64,000 nucleotides of DNA from Alviniconcha marisindica (GCA_018857735.1 JABMCL010000509.1:661001-725000); one strand, 5' to 3'. Positions 46,189-56,900 are shown, counted from the stretch's first letter. Translations and numbers: made by a program. Notes: a model not told the origin generated them from the letters alone.

Positions 46189-46477
46189 TATATACTCAGG
46201 CTTCATTAGCTCTGCACATCTTGACCGACAAGACTTCATCCAGCCGAAAATAAGTCTTCATTTTTGTTATTCGTCGTTTGTTTGTCAGATAACCGTTGGT
46301 GTCCCCGTGTGTTATTTGAAAAAGGATTCTACCCCGAAAATGTGCACTGTTTTGTGCTGTCCTTTTCTTAATGCTCCATGCCCAATCTGGTGGATTTTAT
46401 GTACTTTATATTTACTTGGATGCGATTCAGATCTTCCTTGTGTTTGTGTGATTTCTTTCGAGCGCTAATACACTCTC

Positions 46478-47014
46478 TTGTTTGTTGATCTGTACAAGCG
46501 CTCTGGCCTCGTTCTGTTTCAGATTGTTACCCCCAAAACCGTGTCTTTTGATCCTGTCGGGTGTTTTCATCTATATCATTTTCAGGTAAGTGACTGTGAA
46601 ATCCTCGAGGCCGTCATCCAGTCTAACTCATCGTTCTCAACTCCCCACTATACAGCCGATGAGAAGGACTCAACTCCCCACTATACAGCCGATGAAAAAA
46701 TTGTCTCAACTCCCCATTATACAGCCGACGAGAAAGACTCAACTCCCCACTATACAGCCGATGAGACGGACTCAACTCCCCATTATACAGCCGATGAGAA
46801 AGACTCAACTCCCCATTATACAGCCGATGGGAAAGACTCAACTCCCCATTATACAGCCGATGAGAAAGACTCAACTCCCCATTATACAGCCGATGAGACG
46901 GAGGACCGGCTTCCATTTGAAGTGGAACTGAGACCGTCCGCGAGTTCCTCATCAACCTGCCACAGATACCGGAGGTGGCTATCGCAAGACGCTACAGTGA
47001 CGTCCTGCCGCTAA
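46478..47014 (+). CDS. Open frame containing an eight-copy 11-residue repeat; coding status uncertain
   Basis: A 178-codon frame. Codons from about 46638 to 46903 encode eight copies of STPHYTADEKD (33 bp each). Variants at the end are DEKIV, DETD and DGKD, and His is coded by both CAC and CAT. Upstream, TTTTCAG/GTAAGT at 46580-46591 looks like an acceptor abutting a donor. Immediately downstream another frame is open without ATG for 76 codons (46921-47151, ETVREFLINLPQIPEVAIAR at its start) and looks protein-like. A 33-bp minisatellite is the simplest reading. A repeat-bearing exon with a shifted continuation is the alternative. No family is recognised. Confidence 0.3.
   Translation: MFVDLYKRSGLVLFQIVTPKTVSFDPVGCFHLYHFQVSDCEILEAVIQSNSSFSTPHYTADEKDSTPHYTADEKIVSTPHYTADEKDSTPHYTADETDSTPHYTADEKDSTPHYTADGKDSTPHYTADEKDSTPHYTADETEDRLPFEVELRPSASSSSTCHRYRRWLSQDATVTSCR
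46638..46903. repeat. 33-bp minisatellite, eight copies
   Basis: Unit CTCAACTCCCCATTATACAG then CCGATGAGAAAGA. The second copy carries 3 extra bases (AAAATTGTC), which keeps the frame. All changes preserve an open plus-strand frame. Confidence 0.95.
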
Positions 47015-47151
47015 AAAGTGTCCCGCAAGATGTAAGCAAGTGCGGAGTTGGACTGTCGGACTGCTGTGCGCTAAAGGGAATGCCATATCTGCCTTCATTT
47101 CACGCGTCAAAATTGGTTATCATTCTGCGCTCTTATGGGAAAATATTTTGA

Positions 47152-47470
47152 AAGTGCGCTCAGACGGGATTTTATACAGTGGATACGAAACATTGCCTGT
47201 GACAGTACGTCACTCAGAGTAGCTCATCGGTGGCTCATTCAAGTCCGTGGAGATTCTGACAGCTTTTTTCTCAGTGAAATTCTTATCGGTGCTGAGTTTT
47301 AACTTTATTGTAACATCACTAAGTTATTGGCTCTGCGTTTGAACATTACTGTCGCATAGCCTGCATGTTTGTTACAAATTTCAGCGTTTACTGATTAAAA
47401 ACTAACTCTTAGCCTAGGGCCGACAGGGTGAGGAAACGCATACAAATCAGTTGTTTTGGGGTTTGTGGGG
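47152..47470. other. Unique spacer, no gene seen
   Basis: About 320 bp of AT-rich sequence, with no motif recognised. Confidence 0.5.
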
Positions 47471-47474
47471 TGAG

Positions 47475-47570
<96 letters not shown>

Positions 47571-47642
47571 TTTGTGCACGTGTATGTGTGTGTGCAGGTG
47601 TGTGTGCAGGTGTGTGTGCACGCGGGCTTGTGTGTATGCGTG

Positions 47643-47736
<94 letters not shown>

Positions 47737-47782
47737 CAGCGTGCGTGCGTGCGCGTGTTTACGTGTGTATGTGTATGTGTGA
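47475..47782. repeat. (GT)n compound microsatellite
   Basis: About 48 GT units, a variable middle with three GTGTGTGCAG-type units (47588-47620), further GT with one GGTG slip, then GTGC and GTAT variants. Confidence 0.96.
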
Positions 47783-48440
47783 GCACGCGCGCTACGGTGG
47801 CGAGAGCCCCAGCAGACGGAGGTTGGCGAGCATCGCTCAGCCGTCCCCCCAAAGCCACGTGACTGCACCCGGCAAACACTGGCGCTGATTTAAGGGCGAC
47901 GGTAACGAGACGCAACACGCGTAGGGCCGCGCCATTTGCATGAAGATGAGCAGTTGCCAAACTGCGCACGGTTCGTAGGTTTGCACCAAAATCAAAATAG
48001 CACGGCTATCAAAAGATCGTTAGCTTTCCATTCTCAGAATGTAATGAGCGTTTTATATTAACTGCTCAGCTGCAAAACTCGTAAATCCGACGATAATTAC
48101 TCAGTTAGCATAATACTGGCAGTATTTACGTGCTGGTGGAGAGGAGGGGGGGTCTCAAAAAGTATCACGCTTAAACTACCGTATGCCAAATGACAGCAGC
48201 TAGAACATCAGCCAGAGTTGCAGTGAGGTTTGAATTAAATGTGGCATGCAATGACCTTGGCTGAATGTAATAAAACTACATAAAATATCATTTTTTTATA
48301 TATATTATTTTTGTTTTGGGGGGTGGGGGGGCATTCAGAAACCTTTTCTAGTGCTTCAGTGTTACTCCACATTACCACCATCCTAGTTATATTTAAATAT
48401 ATATTATAGTTTGCGCGCTTGTATTCGTTCGAGTATACAA
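47783..48440. other. Unique sequence, no gene seen
   Basis: GC-rich at 47785-47960, then AT-rich. No coding motif. Confidence 0.5.
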
Positions 48441-48443
48441 CTG

Positions 48444-48465
48444 CGCGCGCGCACGCGCGCGCGCG

Positions 48466-48546
<81 letters not shown>
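48444..48546. repeat. (GC)n-(CA)n microsatellite
   Basis: GCGCGCGCGCACGCGCGCGC at 48443-48466 followed by about 40 CA units; fully alternating. Confidence 0.96.
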
Positions 48547-48547
<1 letters not shown>

Positions 48548-48986
48548 CGAAAGAGAGAGAGTGGAGATGACTCTTGAATTTCGCGTTCTAAGAGGAAGGA
48601 AATTACAGACGACTTTGGAGCACAACACGAAAACAGCGACTTTATTTCCATCCCACCCAATTTGTCTGGGGCTCAAAACTACAGACCGTTGACCGATCTC
48701 GTGGACAGTTTCTCGATACCCTCTTACCCTGCTGCTTAAAGGCGCGTGCCTTCTCACACCAGTGCCGCGGATGGTACATGTACGAATAGTCGTTGTGGGG
48801 GCGCACCAAGCAGTCTATTGCCTTTAAGTCTCCGCTTTGCTCTAACCGCCGGGATTACGGCTCCAGCTGACAGGTAGCTACCTTTAAGCCCAGTGCGGAT
48901 TTACGTCTTTTCCTCCTCATTTTCCACTGTTCGAGAACATGTCACACTCGACACAGGGTACTGTCATTTGCACTTAGCCGGGGTGA

Positions 48987-49124
48987 TGGGAGAGTTTTCG
49001 CACTTTCTCACACTTTGGCCCCCACATCTGGAACAATCTCCCCCAAGACATCAGGCACTCTGCTACTCTTTCTTCCTTCAAAAGTCAATTCAAGACATTT
49101 CTCTTCTCAGAATGTTTCAGTTAA
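48987..49124 (+). pseudogene. C-terminus of a LINE reverse-transcriptase polyprotein
   Basis: 45 codons ending at TAA 49122-49124 contain GPHIWNNLPQDIR and SSFKSQFKTFLF. This is the characteristic end of CR1/L2-type LINE ORF2 proteins (G-P-x-x-W-N-x-L-P-x-x-I-R, then F-K-x-x-L-K-T-x-L-F). Upstream the frame hits TGA at 48984 and the homology is lost, so the copy is strongly 5'-truncated. The 3' UTR continues through a (GT)n expansion to GGCGCTTTACAAATTTCC and an (ATT)n tail at 49455-49475. Confidence 0.85.
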
Positions 49125-49158
49125 ACCACATTGTCCTTCACTCCCATCAGTCTGTACA

Positions 49159-49302
49159 GTGTGTGTGTATGTGTATGTGTGTGTGTTGTGTGTGTGTGTG
49201 TGTGTGGTGTGTGTGTGTGTGTGTGGTGTGTGTGTCGTGTGTGTGCGTGTGTGTGCGTGTGCGTGTGTGTGCGTGTGCGTGTGCGTGTGTGTGTGTGTGT
49301 GC
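49159..49302. repeat. (GT)n compound microsatellite inside a LINE 3' UTR
   Basis: GT units with GTAT, GGTG, GTCG and GCGTGT variants between the LINE stop codon and its tail. Confidence 0.96.
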
Positions 49303-49590
49303 ATCTTTTGTATAATTATGCTTGAACACTTGTCGATATATCCTCTTTTTTTGTGTGGGGGGGGGGGGGGATAACACTTTCCATCTCGATGTACATTATG
49401 TGTGTATGCTTGTTCAGCGCTTTGAGCCGCAGGGTAGGCGCTTTACAAATTTCCATTATTATTATTATTATTATTAAGTGCAAATGACAGTACCCTATGT
49501 CGAGTGTGACATGTTCTCGAACATCATTACAATTATTCAGTAATTTTACGTTCGCCGGCATGTAGGTGTTTCTGGTTGTTCAGTAGTTGC

Positions 49591-49591
<1 letters not shown>

Positions 49592-49685
<94 letters not shown>
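49592..49685. repeat. (GT)n microsatellite
   Basis: About 47 pure TG units. Confidence 0.98.
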
Positions 49686-49688
<3 letters not shown>

Positions 49689-50165
49689 TTCTTCTTTTTT
49701 TTGGGGGGTGCTTTTTTTTTATACATTTCACAGCTTTTTGTTTATTTGTTTATGTAGTTGTTTTGTTTTTACCGCAATGCAAATTCAGTCAATAAAGTTT
49801 CTCCTCAGCCCTAACAATGATCACAACGGACGTGGTCGTCTGGACAGCGTGAAGGTGATGGGGCGCGACTTTAAAGTTTCGTTCCCAAAAAGTACATCAC
49901 AGCGTGCAAACACCTCTAATTCTCTAATGGATTACGGGAGATAGTCGCTCGCATTCTCAGCCATTCTGGCTCGAAGTGGAACCGAACAGCCGCGAAATGC
50001 GCACTGGAATCACACAACCTGGACCGGAGACCGGTGTCGGAAAAGACTGTATGCAGCACAGGCACTTGGCACAGGTTGAAATTGCAGCTTCATTTCTTTC
50101 CAGTTACAGGTCGGAATGTTAACAGTAACTGCTTATACGAATGAAGTGTTCTTCGCATGCTCATT
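49686..50165. other. Unique spacer, no gene seen
   Basis: T-rich near 49690-49770, then ordinary sequence without motifs. Confidence 0.5.
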
Positions 50166-50327
50166 GCTTCAGTTGTTTGTCGTCAGTGGTTCTGGTCTAT
50201 GGACACTGTCGTATGACTTTGTCCCGTACAGCTTATGACACATTAAAGTGAAAAACACAGCTGTTTTGGTGTTGACAGCGCAGCATTTAGTGTCAGGTAT
50301 AACCCCCACCCACTTACTGCCCTCCCC

Positions 50328-50328
<1 letters not shown>
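50166..50328 (+). mobile_element. tRNA-derived SINE (family A), copy 3, headless
   Basis: TATGGACACTGTCGTATGAC then TTTGTCC, ACATTAAA, a GTTGACAGCGCAGCATTTAG segment, GGTATA and a C-rich end. They are in the same order as in 19505-19680 (GTGGACACTGTCTTGTGACT, TTTGTCC, ACATTAAA, GGTGACAGTGTAGC, GGTATA). The A and B boxes are not recognisable, so the copy is 5'-truncated or decayed. It ends directly in a CA microsatellite. Confidence 0.7.

Positions 50329-50407
<79 letters not shown>
50329..50407. repeat. (AC)n microsatellite
   Basis: About 39 AC units with one AACAC slip near 50357, attached to the SINE 3' end. Confidence 0.97.
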
Positions 50408-50409
<2 letters not shown>

Positions 50410-50529
50410 CCTCCGTCCCGACTACAGTTGGTGGTTGATGTGGACATTGAGCCTGACAGCAGACCACAAGGTCTTGTTACAGTCCGTCGTGAAAATAGTC
50501 CAGCGAAAAAAGCCGCGTGAAACAACTCA

Positions 50530-51330
50530 GCGCAACACCGCTACACCTCAAAGCCTGGCCAGACAGAGCAACGCCGCTACACCTCAAAGCTTGGCCAGAC
50601 AGAGCAACGCCGCTACACCTCAAAGCCTGGCAAGACAGAGCAACGCCGCTACACCTCAAAGCCTGGCCAGACAGAGCCACGCCGCTACACCTCAAAGCCT
50701 GGCCAGACAGAGCCACCCCGCTACACCTCAAAGCCTGGCCAGACAGAGCAACGCCGCTACATCTCAAAGCCTGGCCAGACAGAGCAACGCCGCTACACCT
50801 CAAAGCCTGGCCAGACAGAGCAACGCCGCTACACCTCAAAGCCTGGCCAGACAGAGCCACCCCGCTACACCTCAAAGCCTGGCCAGACAGAGCAACGCCG
50901 CTACACCTCAAAGCCTGGCCAGACAGAGCCACCCCGCTACACCTCAAATCCTGGCCAGACAGAGCCACGCCGCTACACCTCAAAGCCTGGCCAGACAGAG
51001 CCACCCCGCTACACCTCAAAGCCTGGCCAGACAGAGCCACCCCGCTACACCTCAAAGCCTGGCCAGACAGAGCAACGCCGCTACACCTCAAAGCCTGGCC
51101 AGACAGAGCCACCCCGCTACACCTCAAAGCCTGGCCAGATAGAGCCACCCCGCTACACCTCAAAGCCTGGCCAGACAGAGGAACCCCGCTACACCTCAAA
51201 GCCTGGCCAGACAGAGCCACCCCGCTACACCTCAAAGCCTGGCCAGACAGAGCCACCCCGCTACACCTCAAAGCCTGGCCAGACAGAGCAACGCCGCTAC
51301 ACCTCAAAGCCTGGCCAGACAGAGCAACGC
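50530..51330. repeat. 36-bp minisatellite, about 22 copies, open in three frames
   Basis: Unit CGCCGCTACACCTCAAAGCC then TGGCCAGACAGAGCAA. Variation is almost confined to AGCAACGCCG / AGCCACCCCG / AGCCACGCCG at the junction, plus single changes (GCTTGG, CAAGACA, ATCTCAA, AAATCC, GATAGAG, GGAACC). The 12-codon period keeps three frames open for 235-319 codons: QSLARQSNAATP and ATPLHLKAWPDR on plus, SGVALSGQALRC on minus. No initiation or splicing context favours any of them, so I treat all as artefacts. Confidence 0.97.
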
Positions 51331-51393
51331 CCCCTGCACCCGGACACGGCATGTGAAAAACGTGACTCCCACCGTGCTCTTCCGTCCATCGCA

Positions 51394-51719
51394 CGCGAGG
51401 AGGGCTGTGGTTGACTGGGCTCAAAGCATCGACCAACTAATTAACTAGCTAACCAACGCGAGGAGGGCTGTGGTTGACTGGGCTCAAAGCACCGACCAAC
51501 TAATTAACTAGCTAACCAACGCGAGGAGGGCTGTGGTTGACTGGGCTCAAAGCACCGACCAACTAATTAACTAGCTAACCAACGCGAGGAGGGCTGTAGT
51601 TGACTGGGCTCAAAGCACCGACCAACTAATTAACTGGCTAACCAACGCGAGGAAGGCTGTGGTTGACTGGGCTCAGAGCACAGACCAACTAATTAACTAG
51701 CTAACCAACGCGAGGAGGG
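51394..51719. repeat. 63-bp minisatellite, five copies plus a partial
   Basis: Copies start at 51394, 51457, 51520, 51583 and 51646, with a partial at 51709. The unit has CGCGAGGAGGGCTGTGGTTG, ACTGGGCTCAAAGCACCGAC and CAACTAATTAACTAGCTAAC. There are only about six substitutions in total. It lies 63 bp after the 36-bp array. Confidence 0.97.
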
Positions 51720-51932
51720 GCCGCGCGTCAACGGCGAAGCAAGATTTGAGTTGTTGACCTGTGTGCGGTTCTTGTAACGCGCTGCAAATCTTCAAGCGAC
51801 ATTCCGCCGTGCGTCGGAATCGTTTGACGCGCAAAATAGGGCTGGCTCTATTTATCAAACGCTCGACGCGGGATTCGGCCTATGAAAAGCGAGCGAAGAA
51901 TGGACGCATGTTATAAAGGGGAAACTACTCCA
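51720..51932. other. Short unique spacer
   Basis: GC-rich, no motif recognised. Confidence 0.5.
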
Positions 51933-52137
51933 AGGAGACTTGGTCACATGGTTCAGGAGCTGTGTGAGAGTCGAGGTGGACGTCCTGGACTGTCCGTCCT
52001 AACGAGCCTTCTGGTTTCCGTGGACGTAAAGATTTATTGCACCGTGCTTCGGCATTGGTCACAACCTGTCCCTAATATGTCAACTGACATCTGAGGACAT
52101 AAAGCATCACTTCATCATCATCATCAGGAGACTTGGT
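51933..52137 (+). mobile_element. SINE (family B), copy 2, with 12-bp target-site duplication
   Basis: A 181-bp element (51945-52125) between perfect 12-bp direct repeats AGGAGACTTGGT (51933-51944 and 52126-52137). It begins CACATGGTTCAGGAGCTGTG, with TGGTTCAGGAG fitting a Pol III A box. It contains GACTGTCCGTCCTAACGAGC and CACCGTGCTTCGGCATTGG, and ends GTCAACTGACATCTGAGGAC, a short AAAGCATCAC and an (ATC)n tail. It corresponds base for base to 5996-6171 with about 10 percent differences. Its target was an older related repeat (52131-52196). Confidence 0.9.
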
Positions 52138-52196
52138 TGTCCCTAATAATTATGTCACCCCGACATCTAAGGACATTAAGCCCCACATCATCATCG
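52131..52196 (+). mobile_element. Older SINE-B-like 3' end, target of the copy 2 insertion
   Basis: TTGTCCCTAATAATTATGTC, then GACATCTAAGGACATTAAGC and CCCACATCATCATC parallel the last 66 bp of the family-B element but are more diverged. The 12-bp target duplication of copy 2 overlaps its left edge. Confidence 0.75.
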
Positions 52197-53032
52197 TGAG
52201 ACTTGCCTTCTCCGGCCACCATCACGCCACGCTTGGCGTGCGTTTCGCTGTTTCATCAATCCTGACTCGGCCGCGCCGCTGGCAAATCGCGCCACGAACA
52301 ACGGGAGGCGCGTCTCAGACTGGCCGCTTCCTCAGTGTGCGACCGGCTTTAGGAGGAAGAAGGTAGGCCAGCGGTCGTTTGGTGGGGTGTGCCTTATCCT
52401 GATATTGTGCCTCATAAGCTCCTCACGTAACAGCATACACCCTCCAGAAATGGAGATAAATCCCCCGAAGACGGCGGGTAGCTGCCTATGTGACTGAATA
52501 AATATTTAAAATAATGTTCAAACGGCCACAAATGCACTCCTCTCACCCTATGGACCACACTGTCAGTATAAAGTTGCATATATCGAGGGATGCCCAGTGT
52601 TCAGCTAGGGAACGCTACAACATCAGCACAGCTAAAGCAGTTTGTCAAACTCAAACGACGTTGGGCGCCTGTTCTCTCTGTGTGTACTGACCGAGGGAGC
52701 GGTCGTGTGCATGGCATGACAGACGGTCGTCGGGCGAGAGGACCGGCGCACGCAGCAGCTGACGATGCCGATTCCGCCTGATAGGCAGACTATTTCAGGG
52801 GTAATTAGCGGAATGCAATAGGAATGTCGACCTCTTAATGAGCGGTCACTGTCAGGCCCGGCCCACAGAGAAACAACCAACTGCTGGTCGCCAACTGGGA
52901 GGGTTTGGAGTGTGTGTGTGGAGGGGGGTGGGGGGGGGGGGGTGATTTAAGGGAGTAGAAGGAAGTAATGCGAGATAGAAGCCTACGCCCTCTTGTTAAT
53001 GAGTTCTGCACGCTACTGAAGACTTCCAAACC
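52197..53032. other. Unique sequence, no gene seen
   Basis: Contains G-rich 52915-52943 (GTG and a G run). Open frames are below 85 residues and without motifs. Confidence 0.5.
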
Positions 53033-53088
53033 TCCCCCCCCCCCCCCCCACCCCCCCCCCCCCCCCCCCACCCCCACACACACACCCC
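53033..53088. repeat. C-rich run
   Basis: Runs of C broken by single A, ending CACCCCCACACACACACC. The opposite strand could form a G-quadruplex. Confidence 0.95.
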
Positions 53089-54020
53089 AATCCCGACTAA
53101 TTTGTCGAACATTCTGCACTAGAGCAGACAGACCAATAATGAATTTCACACCTACGTTTCTTAATGAAGCGAGTTACACTTGGAATTTTCTAAACACCGA
53201 TTTCCCCGTTTCGTTTTCTTCAGAAGCTGCATCACTTCCTCCTCCTCGACGTCCTCATCACCGTCGTCAGTACTCTCATCATCGTCATGATCATCAACAT
53301 CATTATGACATAAAACGATACTTTTTTGCGTATACATCATTATAAGAATCTACAGACATCAACTCGCACTTGCACTTAATTCCAGAAACTCGGGCTGCTT
53401 TCTTCTGGCAGCAGGTGAAGCATGCAAGGCTTATTCTGATCCGCTCCAGGCTTTACATAGAGAACAGCAATACGATAGTGCCGGGTTGTCTGCAGCTGTG
53501 GAACCTAAATGTCTGCGTCCGTGGTATCCCACTGCGCGTGACTCTAACCCATTCCCCGCCGTTAGACCATCCCACGCTGTCCCTGGCAAAGTGCTTCCCC
53601 ATGGCCGGTCTTGTGAGGTCCTGCTTCAACTCCAGCACGTAGCGCATTGTCAGAGGGCCCATTTCTGGCTTTCATTTATCGCTGCTACTGTTCCTGGACG
53701 AATACTGCACCGGCAGGACATCTCTGGAAGCGAAAGTGTCAAAGAAGCACAACAACAACAACATAATTCTGAACTGTAACAATTATTACCTATGCATTGA
53801 GATTTTAAGCAATAGCCTATTCTTACTAACTGTCCCTGCTATCAGCCAACAGCAATAACAACATCATCAAAAAGCACAAAAAGAAGAACAAACAAGATCA
53901 GATCTTAGGTAGCTATGCAACAGCAGCGACAACAACAACAGCAAAAAAAGAAGATGAAGCACCCTGCTAAAAACAATTTTGTTTGTCTGATTAATCATAA
54001 AATATCGTCCTAGTTGTGCT
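53089..54020. other. Unique sequence with one protein-like minus-strand frame
   Basis: The minus-strand frame 53453-53662 (MGPLTMRYVLELKQDLTRPA at its start) has fairly even codon use. It lacks a recognised domain, and a stop lies just upstream of its ATG. A single exon cannot be excluded. 53290-53320 and 53745-53960 are rich in CAT and CAA triplets. Confidence 0.35.
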
Positions 54021-54060
54021 TCCCCCCCCCCCCTCCCCCCCCCCCCCCCCCCCCCCCCCC
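54021..54060. repeat. C run of about 40
   Basis: Almost uninterrupted C with one T near 54033. Confidence 0.95.
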
Positions 54061-54727
54061 TGACCTAATTATTTCGTTCCAGCACCTTTTTTTTTTTTAT
54101 CGTCCTTTAATTTATTTTTTAAATTATTATTATTAATCGAAGCAGCAAAACCATAAACCAAACATGTGACAACGTGAAGACGGGGACACAAACCAAATCC
54201 AAAAATTACGTGTTTTTTGTTGTTTCTTTTTTCTTTCTTTTTTTTCTTTTGGGGGGGTTTGGGGGGGGGGGAGGGGGGATCAGTAAGTTGTCAAAAGACG
54301 CAAAACAAGCCGAAACGATGGCTACACCGGAGTGTGCCTCTAATCTTTAACGCGTCAGTCGTGCAAAGATGTATTATGTGTAAAAAGCATCGATCGTAGG
54401 AATGCTCGTTACCAAAGTTGTAGTGTCTGGTGCAGAACGCGTCCCAAGTTACACGCACAAAATATACCACAAAAATAAGGAAAAGATGACTAAAATCACA
54501 GTCAGAAGGATGGCTGTGTACTGCTTTCCCTCTTCCTTCTTTTTCCCCTCTGACGGCTGATCATACCCAATCTGTTTTTATCATATTAGACTTCAAGCGA
54601 GTTTGACAGAGATAATCCTGTCTGTCTCCTAAGTTCTGATGAAATGTCCATATCAGCTAAGCTTTTCCGCATTACCGTTTCCTACGAAGTGGTTGTGTTC
54701 TTCCCTCTCCCCCTTCCCCCCTCCTCG
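54061..54727. other. Unique sequence with T- and G-runs
   Basis: T-rich and G-rich runs at 54227-54279. The rest shows no motif. Confidence 0.5.

Positions 54728-54767
<40 letters not shown>
54728..54767. repeat. Pure C run of about 40
   Basis: Among the longest homopolymers in the window; its real length is uncertain. Confidence 0.95.
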
Positions 54768-56361
54768 ACCTCCTCCACAAAACATCATGAGATGATCAAG
54801 GTTAAGACATGGCAACTGGTGATTTTGTAGATCCAATGGAGCAATGCCTTGGTCACTGCTTGGTAACTGACCGCCGAGTCGGCCAATGGCCATGCTGAAT
54901 GCCGATTCCTCTAGGGATCTACGAGGACCCTGATTTGTCATGCCTGTTGCATTGCTTATTTTATTTACCTAGGGCAAATTATATATATAAGCTAAGCGTG
55001 ACAAAATGCCAACTCGTTTTTTTAACTGAAACGTTTCAAAATGACAAGGCGAAATGCACTCAACGGCCAAAACGTTAGGCTACTTTAAGAAGTAGGCAGT
55101 CTAATACGTTTCATAGTCTCACCAGATAAAATCAGGTAAGATCTAAGAGAGCTGGTAAGGATTTTGTCAAATCACTGACACTGTTTTATGGATATTTTTC
55201 ACATTTTCTAGCTGTTTGTATTATGCATACTTGGCAAAAAGCCTGCTGGCTGCAAACTGATACTTGAAAGTGAACTGCATGTAGAACCTAATCAAAGTTT
55301 TCCATCCGGTGGCATCAGTTTAATGACTATTGAACCTAAATGGGTTGACTCGTACGTCCATTAATACACACATCTGGCACGTTTCTCACAATCGCCCTGA
55401 TATAACCGTACCGGCTGACTGGGCGAAAAACACCAACTTACTTACTTACTTACGTTTCTCACGTGTCCTCCACGCGGTGTAGAGTACGTGTCAGACTGAC
55501 TGGATGTTGCCCGGAGGTAGACCTGCGTATAAACTTTTCGCTTGTAGAGGTTTTGTGGAAGTAGTTTACTGATGTGAACATAATGCGCAAAGTTGCTTAT
55601 ATTTTGAGTCTGAGTATAGTTATCGTGCTCATGATAATGCAGTGCGGTGTGAGCCTGCCGGCGAAAGGGGAGCGAACATTACCGTTCATTCTCCATTCCC
55701 GTAAACATGCAAGTTAGGCGTCTAAATGTCCAACCAACACGATAATAACGCCATTACGACGCTGTTTCAACCAGCTCAGCTACTGTCGTAAAGCACAAGG
55801 CACGTGATGTTCGAATGTCCTTTCTGTTGTCATTATCATGCACAGGCATGCGAGGCTTCTCTTTGAAAATGCATCATCTTCTGTGACAATATTGTCCCTA
55901 GGATTAAAGTGGTTTTAGCAGGAGCTCAGCCAGAGCTGTGCACAGAATTAAATGCGGATCTTACTGGGGAGGTATATAGCAACTCAGCGGAATTCTGCTA
56001 TCGGTTTTTGTTTAGCTTTTTCCCCTTAAAGATTTTTTAACCCACCCGCTTCCCTTACGATGTCATAAGAAATCTTGGCAAAAGGGTTTTCTGTTTGCTA
56101 AAAGTGCGGTCTTGCTTGAACTGAAACTTTTTCATGTTCTCTTATACTGGACAAATTTATGAAAATGGACATTTCGTGGATAAATTATATTCCCTTTTGG
56201 ACCGGTATTCAGTACATAATTATTCTTTGGCAGGGAAAGGGTCAATAAAGCGATGAGACAGGAAGTTTCCGTCGTGTTGCTTGCGTTTGGCGATTTGCAC
56301 TCATCCGCATTAATAACAAGACAACATCAACATTAAGTACATACATTTTAAGACTTGTATT
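54768..56361. other. Unique AT-rich sequence, no gene seen
   Basis: About 1.6 kb, one of the few long stretches without simple repeats, apart from the SINE tail at 55391. Open frames here are short. Confidence 0.5.
55391..55454 (+). repeat. SINE 3' end with (CTTA)n tail
   Basis: ATCGCCCTGATATAACCGTA, CCGGCTGACTGGGCG, then CAACTTACTTACTTACTTAC. It is the most complete of the GACTGGGCG tails and shares its CTTA repeat with the end of SINE-A copy 1. Confidence 0.65.
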
Positions 56362-56430
56362 GCCCCCCCCCCCCCCCCCCCCCCCACACACCCCCCCGTC
56401 CCCTTTTCTTCAACTATTCTTTTTTCAGTG

Positions 56431-56474
<44 letters not shown>

Positions 56475-56582
56475 TGTGTGTATGTGTGTGTGTGTGAGAG
56501 AGAGAGAGTGGTGTGTATAAGCTTGTGTATGTGTGTTTGAGTGTGAGAGTGGTGTGTGTATGTGTGGTGTGTGTTGTGCGGG

Positions 56583-56661
<79 letters not shown>

Positions 56662-56759
56662 GGTGTGTGTGAGGGTGTGTGTGTGTGTGTGTGGTGTGTG
56701 TGTGTGGTGTGTTGTGTGTGTGTGTGTGTGTGGTGTGTGTGTGTGTGTTGGTGTGTGGG

Positions 56760-56790
<31 letters not shown>

Positions 56791-56822
56791 TGTGTGGGGT
56801 GTGTGTGTGTGTGTGTGTGCGG

Positions 56823-56895
<73 letters not shown>

Positions 56896-56900
56896 TGTGT
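56362..56900. repeat. C run and long (GT)n compound microsatellite
   Basis: C run at 56362-56385. From 56429: GT, eight GTGC units, GAGA, then about 380 bp of GT broken every 10-30 bp by GGTG or GTTG slips. The slips put Cys/Val/Gly frames on plus and Thr/His frames on minus, none of them genes. Confidence 0.97.

Larger units (their letters stand above)
48928..49523. repeat. 48-bp inverted repeat enclosing a LINE fragment
   Basis: The left arm 48928-48975 (starts TGTTCGAGAACATGTCACAC, ends CATTTGCACTT) and the right arm 49476-49523 are reverse complements at 47 of 48 positions. The right arm begins directly after the (ATT)n tail of the LINE remnant. The left arm ends 11 bp before the remnant's open frame. 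The arms contain the palindrome GTTCGAGAAC. Confidence 0.95.

Noticed and set aside
50477..51436. 319-codon minus-strand ORF and 279/235-codon plus-strand ORFs
   Set aside because: All three arise from the same 36-bp repeat, whose 12-codon period keeps frames open. There is no start or splice context, and no frame shows codon-level constraint.
53453..53662. 69-codon minus-strand frame as an exon
   Set aside because: Codon use is plausible but no domain, splice pair or neighbour supports it. Kept only as a note in the spacer entry.
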